A stretch of DNA of 64,000 nt from Tumebacillus algifaecis (GTDB taxonomy: Bacteria > Bacillota > Bacilli > Tumebacillales > Tumebacillaceae). The position numbers were made by a program, and so were the translations under genes. The notes beneath the pieces were generated by a model. The model worked only from the letters and a program-made list of their open reading frames with translations. It was not told the origin of the DNA and made no database searches. The stretch spans positions 1,479,001 through 1,543,000 of the forward strand of contig NZ_CP022657.1 in assembly GCF_002243515.1 (NCBI RefSeq), read 5' to 3'. Below are positions 19,102 through 27,288 of this stretch, in pieces. Within the stretch, counting starts at the first letter, position 1, and every line of letters begins with the position of its first letter.

Positions 19102-19142
19102 TTGTTGACAGCAAGACATTGGTAAGTACGGAACTTCCGAAG

Positions 19143-19253
19143 TTGGAACACAAATTCGATTTGGATGTTCAAATGGGACACGTTGTTCAGGGTGAGTTGG
19201 AAAGATTGTATGGGTCGCCGTCCTGTGGGCGTACCTGCGATCCGACTCAGTAG
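19143..19253 (+). CDS. lanA2: Second lanthipeptide precursor paralogue, probable TTG start
   Basis: 36 aa if started at the TTG that aligns with the ATG of precursor 1. The two peptides then align end to end without a gap and share the first residue, Glu2, FDLDVQ (5-10), Gly12, Leu19-Glu20, Gly24, Ser27-Cys28 and Cys32-Asp33. The core differs elsewhere (GSPSCGRTCDPTQ), with Ser25, Ser27, Thr31 and Thr35 as dehydration candidates. The frame is open further upstream with another TTG at 19119. No strong RBS precedes either TTG (GGAAC/GAAG only), so the copy may be poorly translated, coupled to the upstream gene, or decaying. The preserved leader box and Cys spacing argue for selection. Followed 10 nt later by a strong terminator. 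Confidence 0.65.
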   Translation: MEHKFDLDVQMGHVVQGELERLYGSPSCGRTCDPTQ

Positions 19254-19263
19254 GCCACATGAG

Positions 19264-19302
19264 AAAAGTCTTTCGGATGTAAAATATCCGAAAGACTTTT
19301 TA
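19264..19302 (+). terminator. Intrinsic terminator of the precursor transcript
   Basis: 15-bp perfect stem AAAAGTCTTTCGGAT / ATCCGAAAGACTTTT (19264-19278 and 19286-19300) with a 7-nt loop and a T-run. It closes the precursor operon, so the thioesterase downstream needs its own promoter in 19303-19481, where I find no convincing -35/-10 pair. Confidence 0.92.
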
Positions 19303-19481
19303 ATTTAAAAAGTTTCCGAATTCACCCCCTGCATCCTGCTAAATCATGGTGATCAATTCTAGTAAATAAAGAAGGTGCCTCGTGAAGGAACTCCCTTTTT
19401 CAATATCGAAATAGTAAGTTAGTATTCTGCGAATAATTAAGTGTTGCGCATAACATGTAACTGAAAGAGGAGATTTGCAAA

Positions 19482-20258
19482 ATGTCAACGATGCGTACGA
19501 CCGATAAGTGGATTGCACACAGAAAACAGAAGCCAAATGCACGGTTGCGGCTGTTCTGTTTCCCATATGCGGGGGGCAGTGCGGCGATTTATCGAGGATG
19601 GCAAGAGGAGTTTCCGGCCGAAGTCGATGTCTGTTCCGTTCAGTTGCCAGGGCGAGAGAGCAGATTGATGGATGAACCGTATACGCGCATTGAACCGATG
19701 GTCAAAGCGATCGTCGAAGCGCTCAAGCCGCACATGGATCGTCCGTTTGCGTTTTTTGGCCATTCGATGGGGGCGTTGATCTCCTTTGAAGTGGCGCGCG
19801 AAATGCGCCGCCAAAAGGTCGGACTTGAGCCTGTGCACCTGTTTGTCTCCGGACGCACCGCTCCACAGCGCAAGATTGAGCGCGATCCGGTGCACCAACT
19901 GCCGCACGATCAGTTCATCGAGCGACTGCGCACGCTCAATGGCACTCCGGAAGCGATATTGCAAAATGAAGAGCTGATGGAACTGCTGACCCCGGTCCTG
20001 CGCGCAGATTTTGCGGTCAATGAGACGTACGTGTATCAGCCGGAAGATCCGCTTCGCATTCCGATCCATTGCTATGGCGGCATCAGCGATAAGGACATTT
20101 CGGAAGCGAACCATGATGCATGGCGTGAGCAGACCACCGAAGCGTTCAAATTGCAGATGTACCAAGGGGATCATTTCTTCCTCAACCAACCGGAGAGTCG
20201 CCAAGCTCTGTTGGCCGATTTGACCTCCGAACTGAAACGAATTGTCAACCTGTTATAA
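19482..20258 (+). CDS. Type II (external) thioesterase of NRPS/PKS
   Basis: 258 aa alpha/beta hydrolase of the GrsT/SrfAD family. Visible elements: FCFPYAGGSA near the N-terminus, nucleophile Ser95 in GHSMGA, VQLPGRESR, and the C-terminal His in GDHFFL. These free-standing enzymes strip wrongly primed or stalled acyl groups from carrier domains and restore assembly-line throughput. AGAGGAG lies 10 nt before the ATG. It is followed after 18 nt by the acylase gene, with which it is likely co-transcribed. Its GC content and codon style match the NRPS blocks rather than the AT-rich precursor region just upstream, so it probably serves the NRPS/PKS genes and not the lanthipeptide. Confidence 0.93.
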   Translation: MSTMRTTDKWIAHRKQKPNARLRLFCFPYAGGSAAIYRGWQEEFPAEVDVCSVQLPGRESRLMDEPYTRIEPMVKAIVEALKPHMDRPFAFFGHSMGALISFEVAREMRRQKVGLEPVHLFVSGRTAPQRKIERDPVHQLPHDQFIERLRTLNGTPEAILQNEELMELLTPVLRADFAVNETYVYQPEDPLRIPIHCYGGISDKDISEANHDAWREQTTEAFKLQMYQGDHFFLNQPESRQALLADLTSELKRIVNLL

Positions 20259-20276
20259 CATCGAGGAGGGGTAGGC

Positions 20277-22751
20277 TTGCTAAAGAAAATTTTGCTGGTC
20301 TCGCTGTCTGTCGTCCTGCTGCTCGTGTTAGCTGCCAGTGGTGGTAGCTACTACATGGTGCATCGGGCACTGCCGACCATCGAGGGCGAGATCATCACAA
20401 GTGTAGACAAACCGGTGCGCATCGTGCGCGATCAATATGGCGTGCCGCATCTGTACGCGGAAACGGAAAAAGATCTGTTCTTCGCACAAGGGTACGTGCA
20501 AGCACAAGACCGCATGTTCCAATTGGAGCTGTCCCGTCGCAACATCGGCGGGAATCTTGCGGAAATCATGGGCGAGAAAATGATCAAACTGGATCATTTC
20601 AACCGCACGATCGGGTTCCGTCGAGCTGCGGAAGAAGGCATGTCCAAGGTGAATCCAGAAACGATGAAAGCGTTGCAAGCGTTCGCGGACGGCGTCAACG
20701 CATACCTGGAAGACCATGCGGACAGCCTGCCTGTCGAGTACACGATGCTCGGGTTCAAACCGGAGCCGTGGACGCCGCTCGATTCGCTTTCGATCGGCAA
20801 ATACATGGCGTGGGAACTTGGCACCAACATGCGCACCGAGCTGTTCATGGGCGTGGCCCTGCCGAAGCTCGATGAAGACAAGCTGCTGTCGCTGCTCTAC
20901 CAATATGATCAAGTCCACCCGACCATCGTCAAACAGTCGGAGATGGAAAAAGCGATTGAGGTAAGCGAGGAAGAGCGCCCGAAAGTCGCGCTTTCCAAGG
21001 AAACGGTCGATAGCATTCTTGTCGCACTCGACCTAGCCGATCAAAAGGCGCTGCCCGGCGAAGGTTTGGGCAGTAACAACTGGGTCATCTCCGGCAAGAA
21101 AACGGAGTCGGGCAAACCGCTCCTCGCCAACGATATGCATCTGGGTCTGAGCGCACCTTCGACCTTCTATCAAAATCATCTCGTACTGCCGGGTAAATAC
21201 AACGTCACCGGCGCGATCTTCCCCGGCGTTCCGGGCGTGATCGTAGGACATAATGACAAAGTGGCTTGGGGCTTTACCAACCTCGCACCCGACGTGCAAG
21301 ATCTCTTTATCGAAAAGCCCAATCCGGCCAATCCGCATCAATTTGAATATGATGGCAAGTGGTATGATGCCAAAGTGATTCAAGAGGAAATCAAGGTCAA
21401 AGGGCAGGCCGAGCCAGTGAAAGCAGAGATTGTGATCTCCCGTCACGGCCCGATCATCACCAACATGCTCGATTCCTATGTGTCGAAAGATCAAGAACCT
21501 GCGCAGACGATCCGCACGGCCGAAGAAGTCACGCAGCCGTTGGCACTGCGCTGGACGGCACATGATACGACCGATGAGATCACAGCGATGCTCGGTTTCG
21601 ACAAAGCGAACAACTACAAGGAATTTGAAGCGGCGATGAAGCTGTTCCAAGCACCTGCCCAAAACGTGGTCTACGCGGACGTCGAAGGGAATATCGCCTA
21701 CCATGCGATGGGGTCGGTTCCGATTCGCGCCAAAGGCGACGGTCTGTCACCAGTGCCGGGCTGGACGAGCGAGTATGAATGGACAGGGTATATCGCTTGG
21801 GATGAACTGCCACACGCGATCAACCCGGAGAAAGGGTATTTCGCTTCGGCGAACAACAAGCCGGTCGATGGTGATTACCCCTACCACCTCTCCTATGACT
21901 ATGATCTGCCGTACCGCGCAACACGCATCGGCCAGATGATCGAGGAGAAAGACAAATTGAACCTTGAAGATATGGAGCGCATGCAAACGGACTGGCTGAA
22001 CCTGCAAGCCAAACAGCACGGCCCGGTGTTCATTTCTGCACTCCAAGCTGCCGATCTCACCGAGACGGAACAAAAAGCGTTCGAAGTGCTGAAAGCCTGG
22101 CTGAGCAACCCGCTGGACGAACCAGATCTGGCAGGGCCTGTGGTCTACCATGCGATGTATATCAAAATGTATACGCGCTTCTTTGAACCGCATTTGACTG
22201 AAGAGTTTTTCTATCATTTCAATCGTACAGCTATGCCCAACTACGGTTTGGAAGTCATCCTGCGCGATTCCAACCCGAAATGGTTCCAAGGGACGGACGA
22301 TTCGAAGGAGAAGGCGATCGTCGATTCGTTCAAACAAGCGGTGGCTTGGATGGCCGAGGAGCATGGCAAGAACCCGGACAAATGGAAGTGGGGGAAAGTG
22401 CACACTTTCAGCCTCTCCCATCCGCTCGGCAGTATCAAGCCGCTCAATCTGCTGTATAACATCGGACCTTACGAGTACGGCGGCAGCAACGGCACGGTCG
22501 GAATGGCCGGCTTCTCGCGCGGCAAACCATTTAATATCGTGCTCGGGGCTCCGTGGCGTTTTGTGGTCGATATGAATGATGTAAATGGTGCTAAAGATGC
22601 GCTGACGATGGGCGCTTCTGCACAGCTTGGCTCCGATCATTATCAAGATCAGACCGAAATGTGGCTGGAAGGGCGTTACAAAACGATGCACTTCACCAGT
22701 GCTGACGTAGAAGCGAACGGTGAACGCACACTGATCCTTCAACCTGAATAG
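20277..22751 (+). CDS. Penicillin-acylase-type Ntn hydrolase with N-terminal export/anchor segment
   Basis: 824 aa, peptidase family S45 (PvdQ/penicillin G acylase type). A TTG start with GAGGAGGGG upstream is followed by KKILLVSLSVVLLLVLAA, a signal peptide or membrane anchor. The alpha-chain region (about 35-240) has VRDQYGVPHLYA and FFAQGYVQAQDRMFQ; autocatalytic cleavage is expected between Gly265 and the nucleophile Ser266 (GSNNWVISG), with ANDMHL downstream as in the family. Active forms hydrolyse amide-linked acyl groups outside the cytoplasm. Because the NRPS at 27338 starts with a fatty-acyl-AMP ligase, I infer that this enzyme removes the N-acyl chain from an exported prodrug. A self-resistance or quorum-quenching role is an alternative. 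Terminator follows at 22790. Confidence 0.9.
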   Translation: MLKKILLVSLSVVLLLVLAASGGSYYMVHRALPTIEGEIITSVDKPVRIVRDQYGVPHLYAETEKDLFFAQGYVQAQDRMFQLELSRRNIGGNLAEIMGEKMIKLDHFNRTIGFRRAAEEGMSKVNPETMKALQAFADGVNAYLEDHADSLPVEYTMLGFKPEPWTPLDSLSIGKYMAWELGTNMRTELFMGVALPKLDEDKLLSLLYQYDQVHPTIVKQSEMEKAIEVSEEERPKVALSKETVDSILVALDLADQKALPGEGLGSNNWVISGKKTESGKPLLANDMHLGLSAPSTFYQNHLVLPGKYNVTGAIFPGVPGVIVGHNDKVAWGFTNLAPDVQDLFIEKPNPANPHQFEYDGKWYDAKVIQEEIKVKGQAEPVKAEIVISRHGPIITNMLDSYVSKDQEPAQTIRTAEEVTQPLALRWTAHDTTDEITAMLGFDKANNYKEFEAAMKLFQAPAQNVVYADVEGNIAYHAMGSVPIRAKGDGLSPVPGWTSEYEWTGYIAWDELPHAINPEKGYFASANNKPVDGDYPYHLSYDYDLPYRATRIGQMIEEKDKLNLEDMERMQTDWLNLQAKQHGPVFISALQAADLTETEQKAFEVLKAWLSNPLDEPDLAGPVVYHAMYIKMYTRFFEPHLTEEFFYHFNRTAMPNYGLEVILRDSNPKWFQGTDDSKEKAIVDSFKQAVAWMAEEHGKNPDKWKWGKVHTFSLSHPLGSIKPLNLLYNIGPYEYGGSNGTVGMAGFSRGKPFNIVLGAPWRFVVDMNDVNGAKDALTMGASAQLGSDHYQDQTEMWLEGRYKTMHFTSADVEANGERTLILQPE

Positions 22752-22789
22752 ATTGAACGTAAACCTGATTTCGCATCAAGCGAAGTTGG

Positions 22790-22836
22790 AACGGAGTGAA
22801 AGGCCTTGAGAATCCAAGGTTTTTTCACTCCGTTTC
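22790..22836 (+). terminator. Intrinsic terminator after the acylase
   Basis: Stem ACGGAGTGAAA (22791-22801) / TTTCACTCCGT (22823-22833), extended inward by CCTTG / CAAGG. It ends the thioesterase-acylase unit before the convergent germination operon. Confidence 0.85.
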
Positions 22837-22907
22837 TTGTATGTACGAACATTTTGCAAACATTCATTGCAGTTGATAACAGTGACCATGCTAGTTCTAG
22901 AGCCTTA

Positions 22908-24062
22908 TTACTTGAGAGGTAATATTTTCAAACCAAAGTGGTCCAAATTAATTTTGACGGTGACGGAATCTAATGAGTGTTCATTCAGCAGGGAGTCTCC
23001 CGAAGATTTTAACCTTTTCCAAACTCCAGTTTTATGTTTAAACAAAAGATGCTCCAAACGATACGGATCTGAATTGATTTTTAATCCATTTTGAAAAGTG
23101 GTCACGACCTCTGTTCGCACTACTTCCGCAGCGATTTTTTCGAGTTCCTCCCTTGTGACCTCTTTATAGACTTCATTTACATTCCCATTTAATTTGATAT
23201 GAAGTTGAAACTTCGGTTTTCCGTTCACGATTTTCATTGACTTTCGGACCTTTGGATGTTCCAAAGACAAGACAGCGGCATCTTCGCCATTTTTGGTAAT
23301 GGCGAGAAATGACTCTTTCGTTTTCTGCTCTACCCAACGGAGTCCCGTTAACTTCTTATTGTTAAGCAAGCCGATCAGCTTTCCCTCAGACATGGCATAC
23401 GCTCCGTCAACAAACAATTTCGGCTCTTTTTGTTCGTTTTTTTTCCACGTAGACCGATTGATCGACAAGGAGGGGAGCAAAATCGTGGTAGCCGGTTCTG
23501 TCAATTGTGCTGTCAGTTTAACAAATTGAGTCGGGGCAATGTAGGAGCGTTGTTTATAATCTTCTACAGGCTCATGTGACACCGTATTCAGGGGGGATAC
23601 ATTAAAGAATGCAGGTGTAGTAAGGATTTGATCAAGCGGCTCTTTCGTGCCGAATATCCATGGTGTAAGGCGAATTTCCTGATAGCGGCCAATTGCGTCA
23701 GTGCTGGTGAGGAAATCTGTCCTCAAGGCATTCTCGCTCATGATAATACATGAGATATGACTCCAAGACGTCCGCCCTTGCATTGAAGAATAAAGACGGT
23801 TCATGGCCTGCTTCAACGTTTTCCCTTTCGTTTTTCCAATCCACACCTGGGCAGGCTTATCCGACTTCCCAGTTTCAGTTTTTGCAACGTTTGTAAAATC
23901 AATCATTTGGGCATACAGAACGAAATGTTGATCCACATAATCAATGCCGATGCCCGTGACGTAATTGATGCTTTCGATTTCTTTAATATCCCAGCAGCCG
24001 CATATCAAGTTTACGAGCAAGAAAATGGGCATCAACTTAATTAATTTACTGTGAACTCTCAT
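22908..24062 (-). CDS. Spore germination lipoprotein, Ger(x)C family
   Basis: 384 aa. The N-terminus is a lipoprotein signal with lipobox LICGC and CWDIKEIESINYVTGIGID after it, the classic GerAC/GerKC opening; the rest is the soluble three-domain GerC fold exposed at the outer face of the spore inner membrane. It acts with the A and B subunits to sense germinants. I chose the ATG at 24062, two nt from the gerA stop and 12 nt after AAAGGG; the frame is open 11 codons further (24095) without a better RBS. Last gene of the B-A-C operon. No clear terminator is seen in the 71 bp between its stop and the acylase terminator. Confidence 0.92.
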   Translation of the reverse strand: MRVHSKLIKLMPIFLLVNLICGCWDIKEIESINYVTGIGIDYVDQHFVLYAQMIDFTNVAKTETGKSDKPAQVWIGKTKGKTLKQAMNRLYSSMQGRTSWSHISCIIMSENALRTDFLTSTDAIGRYQEIRLTPWIFGTKEPLDQILTTPAFFNVSPLNTVSHEPVEDYKQRSYIAPTQFVKLTAQLTEPATTILLPSLSINRSTWKKNEQKEPKLFVDGAYAMSEGKLIGLLNNKKLTGLRWVEQKTKESFLAITKNGEDAAVLSLEHPKVRKSMKIVNGKPKFQLHIKLNGNVNEVYKEVTREELEKIAAEVVRTEVVTTFQNGLKINSDPYRLEHLLFKHKTGVWKRLKSSGDSLLNEHSLDSVTVKINLDHFGLKILPLK

Positions 24063-24063
24063 C

Positions 24064-25590
24064 TCATTCGGCATCCCTTTCTTGGCGAGTGTCATCCGGC
24101 GTGTTCAGCATCGCGGGTCTTCTCTTAGTAGCAGCCCAGGGTTTGGTTAGTAATCCGGACATAAGGTCTTTCCAAGTTAGCGGGGATAGAGGTGCCAAAT
24201 AGGGGAGACCAAAGGACTCCTGAACGGAAAGGTAAGCAAGGAGGCTCAACATACCGATAAAGAAACCGAACATTCCCAGCAGGGAGGACCATAGGAAAAT
24301 ATACAGCCGGACGATGGTAACTGTTCCGCTTAACGTTTGATTGACAAGTGTGAAAGTAGACACAGCCGTTATGGCAGATACGACCAGCATGGTTGGTGAT
24401 GTAAGACCGGCACGAATCGCCGCCTCCCCGATGATCAGCCCGCCTAGGACGGCTACGGTTTGACCTACAGCTTTTGGCAAACGAATTCCTGCTTCTCTAA
24501 ATAGCTCGAACATGCCGAGCATTAAGAGAAATTCTATGGGTGTAGAAAACGGAAGTCCGAACCTAGATGTTGAGATGGTCGCAAGCAGGGGGAAGGGAAT
24601 CTGGTCCATGTTAAAGGAAGTCAGTGAGATCCAAAAACCCGGTAAGAAAATGGCCATAATCAAACCAATCAGCCGAAGGAATCGCTCAAAAATAACGAAA
24701 TGGTATGGCAGATAAGAATCCTCAGGTGTTTTTAGTAACTCAAAAAAGTTGCAAGGGGCAATAAGTGCCATCGGGGAACCGTCCACCAAGATGATAAAAC
24801 GCCCTCTGAGCAAACATTCTATTGCAAAATCGGGTCTCCCGATGTAATCCACGAGCGGAAATATCGATAAAGAAGAATCGGAGATCCCCTCTTCCAATTG
24901 GCCACTGCTTACCAATGCATCGACATCGAGCCGTTTCAAGCGTGCTCTCGCTTCTTCAATTACTTCGGAACGGATAATATCGGAAAAATACAGCAACGAT
25001 ACTTTGGTCTGGCTACGGGAACCGATGACCCACCGCTCATTGTGTAAGGAAGCGGTACGAAGCCGTTTACGTATTAATGCCACATTGGTGTTAATATCTT
25101 CGGTAAACCCGTCCCGAGCGCCTTTGATGGAAATTTCAGTATTTGATTCCTCGGTTTGTCTTTGTGGCACTTGGGCGATGTTGATCGAATAAAAGCACTC
25201 TTGGATCGGGAAAAAAACGATTACACATCCAGCGAAAAGAAGCTTTGCTACTTCAGAATGCTGGTTCAATCGACGCCATTCCATCGATTTTTCTAGCTCG
25301 AGAGCGAATTCTTCCCAAGTTTCGAAAATCTCCAGCATCCGTTCTAAATCGGGTAGCACGTGCTGATGCATGACTTTGGAATCAATCATTCCTTCGCAGT
25401 AAATCAGTAGCGTCGAAATCGCTCGATGTTGCTGATGCGGAAAGTTAATCATGACGACATCTGCTGATGAGGCAAATAAAGAGCGTAGCGATTCTTCGTT
25501 CAGTATTTCCGGAACAGAGTTCTTTTTCACGGCTGGGTTATTTTGTTTCATTTTCCTTTGAAATCTCTTGTTCAGGAAGTTGTCAGTCAT
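24064..25590 (-). CDS. Germinant receptor subunit A (GerA family)
   Basis: 508 aa from the ATG at 25590, with AAGGTGAT 8 nt upstream (frame open to 25638). The N-terminal half is the soluble GerA domain (RSQTKVSLLYFSDI, IEEARARLKRLDVDAL, DYIGRPDFAIECLLRGRFIILVDGSP), and the C-terminal half has about five hydrophobic segments (ISTSRFGLPFSTPIEFLLMLG, RLPKAVGQTVAVLGGLIIGEAAI). These are diagnostic of the integral-membrane A subunit that forms the receptor's ion-conducting oligomer and binds nutrient germinant together with the B subunit. The gap to gerB upstream is 7 nt and to gerC 1 nt. The gene is visibly AT-richer than the flanking NRPS genes. Confidence 0.95.
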   Translation of the reverse strand: MTDNFLNKRFQRKMKQNNPAVKKNSVPEILNEESLRSLFASSADVVMINFPHQQHRAISTLLIYCEGMIDSKVMHQHVLPDLERMLEIFETWEEFALELEKSMEWRRLNQHSEVAKLLFAGCVIVFFPIQECFYSINIAQVPQRQTEESNTEISIKGARDGFTEDINTNVALIRKRLRTASLHNERWVIGSRSQTKVSLLYFSDIIRSEVIEEARARLKRLDVDALVSSGQLEEGISDSSLSIFPLVDYIGRPDFAIECLLRGRFIILVDGSPMALIAPCNFFELLKTPEDSYLPYHFVIFERFLRLIGLIMAIFLPGFWISLTSFNMDQIPFPLLATISTSRFGLPFSTPIEFLLMLGMFELFREAGIRLPKAVGQTVAVLGGLIIGEAAIRAGLTSPTMLVVSAITAVSTFTLVNQTLSGTVTIVRLYIFLWSSLLGMFGFFIGMLSLLAYLSVQESFGLPYLAPLSPLTWKDLMSGLLTKPWAATKRRPAMLNTPDDTRQERDAE

Positions 25591-25597
25591 ACTCTTA

Positions 25598-26680
25598 TCA
25601 CCTTTTACATTGGACTTTAAGGATCGTGGAGAAGGCAATGATGATCGTTAGTGCCGCAAGAAACGTGAAAGAGACCACAGAGTACTTGCCTAATATGAAT
25701 AATTCGATCTGTTTATCGACCGCTGAGTTTAATGTCAATCCAATCAAGGCTGCACCAAGTACGAACAAGAAGGGGAGACGGCGCTTTTGGTTCTTGAAAG
25801 GAATCATGTCTGTGATGATAAATAGGAAGAGGGAGATACGGATTAAAGATCCGGACAACCACTGATACAAGGCAAAAAAGTCAAGATGAGTGATATATTT
25901 GGTGATACTAACTAGCATCCACTGATCATAAGCGGGATATCGGAGTTGCATCGCCGCTTCAAAGCCGAAATTAGCAATAGCTCCCATTAACGGCCCCAAT
26001 GTAAGTCCAGCCAGTACAGCAGCCAGAATGCTAACAGATAAGTAACTGATTCGACGAGACATATGATGTTGGATGAAGATCAAAACGATCAATTCCAGAA
26101 AGCCTCCACCTGCAACGATCATACTTTTGAGCATAGGCTTGTACCCTTCGGTGAATAACGGGGTCAGTAAGGAGTAATCTTTGTACTGGAGGTTTGCTAC
26201 GGCTACAAAGTGACCCAATATCCAAACGAAGGGGAGCAAGATCCCAGATATGATTGCAATAGATCGAATCCCGTTGAAGGCGACGAAGATGCACAGCAGG
26301 ACAAGGGCGATCAGAACAACCACTTTTGGCGTGTGTGGCAAGTATGTCACTTTGATCCAAGTGGATGTCTCTCTTACCATAATCAAAGCCATCAGGAAAA
26401 AATAAAATGTGGAAACGATCAGAAATAACCAGCCGACCACGGCACCGTAGCGCTCCCTGAACCAAGGAAATATGGACTGCTGGTTTGTTCGTTTCATAAT
26501 GAAGCAAAGAGAATATACCCAAATCATGAGCAAAAGCATTGTCAATAATACGCCGACCCATGCGTCGCGTTTGGCTGTTTGCAGAAGAAGCGGGAGCAGA
26601 ATGACATGATTAGTAATCCCTAATGAGAGCAATATAATAAAATAGGCATTAAGAACTGAAATTTTCTTGCCTGTTGACAT
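25598..26680 (-). CDS. Germinant receptor subunit B (GerAB/amino-acid permease family)
   Basis: 360 aa, about ten predicted hydrophobic helices over the whole length (e.g. IILLSLGITNHVILLPLLL, VVGWLFLIVSTFYFFLMALI), an APC-fold permease relative that binds the amino-acid or sugar germinant. Start chosen at the ATG at 26680, preceded by GGAGAT 7 nt upstream; the alternative ATG at 26695 is that same GGAG's own codon context and has only CCAAG before it. Promoter-distal order is B-A-C, unlike the A-B-C order of Bacillus gerA. I could not find a sigma-G promoter in the 200 bp upstream with confidence. Confidence 0.93.
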   Translation of the reverse strand: MSTGKKISVLNAYFIILLSLGITNHVILLPLLLQTAKRDAWVGVLLTMLLLMIWVYSLCFIMKRTNQQSIFPWFRERYGAVVGWLFLIVSTFYFFLMALIMVRETSTWIKVTYLPHTPKVVVLIALVLLCIFVAFNGIRSIAIISGILLPFVWILGHFVAVANLQYKDYSLLTPLFTEGYKPMLKSMIVAGGGFLELIVLIFIQHHMSRRISYLSVSILAAVLAGLTLGPLMGAIANFGFEAAMQLRYPAYDQWMLVSITKYITHLDFFALYQWLSGSLIRISLFLFIITDMIPFKNQKRRLPFLFVLGAALIGLTLNSAVDKQIELFILGKYSVVSFTFLAALTIIIAFSTILKVQCKR

Positions 26681-26890
26681 ATCGCTTATCTCCATTCTTG
26701 GGGATCTTGTATCTTGATACTGGTAAGAGTATTTTCCATTTGATGTATTTTAATGTATGGTTGATCTGTTCGACAAGAAAAGCCAATACAGGTACGAATG
26801 ACTTGCTTGCGATCCGAACCGCATGATTCTGGTACGGAAGCACAAAACGTCACAACCATCGCTTCAATAATCGAGAGAAGACCGCTCCAC

Positions 26891-26935
26891 GAAATGAACA
26901 GATCTCTGTCTATTTGACAGGGATCTGTTCATTTC
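26891..26935. terminator. Long stem-loop, possible orphan bidirectional terminator
   Basis: 20-nt arms (26891-26910 and 26916-26935; GAAATGAACAGATC... / ...GATCTGTTCATTTC) pair with a single G-U wobble around a 5-nt loop TATTT. AT-rich ends with TTTC/GAAA resemble a terminator on either strand, but no gene ends close by on either side, so it could be the relic of a lost gene, a mobile-element end or a small-RNA terminator. Confidence 0.5.
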
Positions 26936-27002
26936 TTAACAGTAAGCGGGTTACTTCTTGCTGTCTACGCAAAGAAAATCCGATCAAAAGGATGAGGTTG
27001 TT

Positions 27003-27185
27003 ATGTTTGTAAACACCCGATTACAACCGGATGATTCGGAACCAAGGGTTCAGATGATTCGGAAAAGGGCGAATTCCGCCTGTAAAACGGTGTGTACGGA
27101 GTTGTCTATACCTAAATGGAACCTAATGGAACCATGGGGAGTAAGCGGGATTTCTATTAAAGGAAGTCATGTGTTTATATTGTGA
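27003..27185 (+). CDS. Possible small protein of unknown function (60 aa)
   Basis: ATG with AGGATGAGG 5 nt upstream. The frame also opens from a TTG at 26958. The peptide is polar and basic in the middle (QMIRKRANSACKTVCTELS) and ends hydrophobic (GSHVFIL). It has two Cys and several Ser/Thr but lacks the FDLD leader box of the two lanthipeptide precursors, and I do not recognise any family. It could be noise in an AT-rich gap. Position: between the orphan hairpin and the giant NRPS, on the same strand as the latter, ending 152 nt before it. Confidence 0.2.
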   Translation: MFVNTRLQPDDSEPRVQMIRKRANSACKTVCTELSIPKWNLMEPWGVSGISIKGSHVFIL

Positions 27186-27288
27186 AGAGAAAAGTAGGTT
27201 ATAAAGTAACTAAGAAATTTTACGTATGTTAGGAAGGGGAATACTTAACCTGCGAAGAAATATATTTTTAGGTGATTTGGCGGATTTA

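Noticed and set aside
18899-19108. 70-codon + strand frame over the first precursor gene
   Set aside because: Same bases read in another register. The 36-codon frame at 18991 has the RBS, the FDLD leader box and a matching paralogue.
26649-26843. 64-codon - strand frame, possible transposase remnant upstream of gerB
   Set aside because: Overlaps gerB out of frame, no RBS, and no motif that I can tie to a transposase family.
26681-26900. Sigma-G promoter for the germination operon
   Set aside because: I looked for TGAATA/CATACTA-like boxes on the - strand and found only partial matches with wrong spacing.
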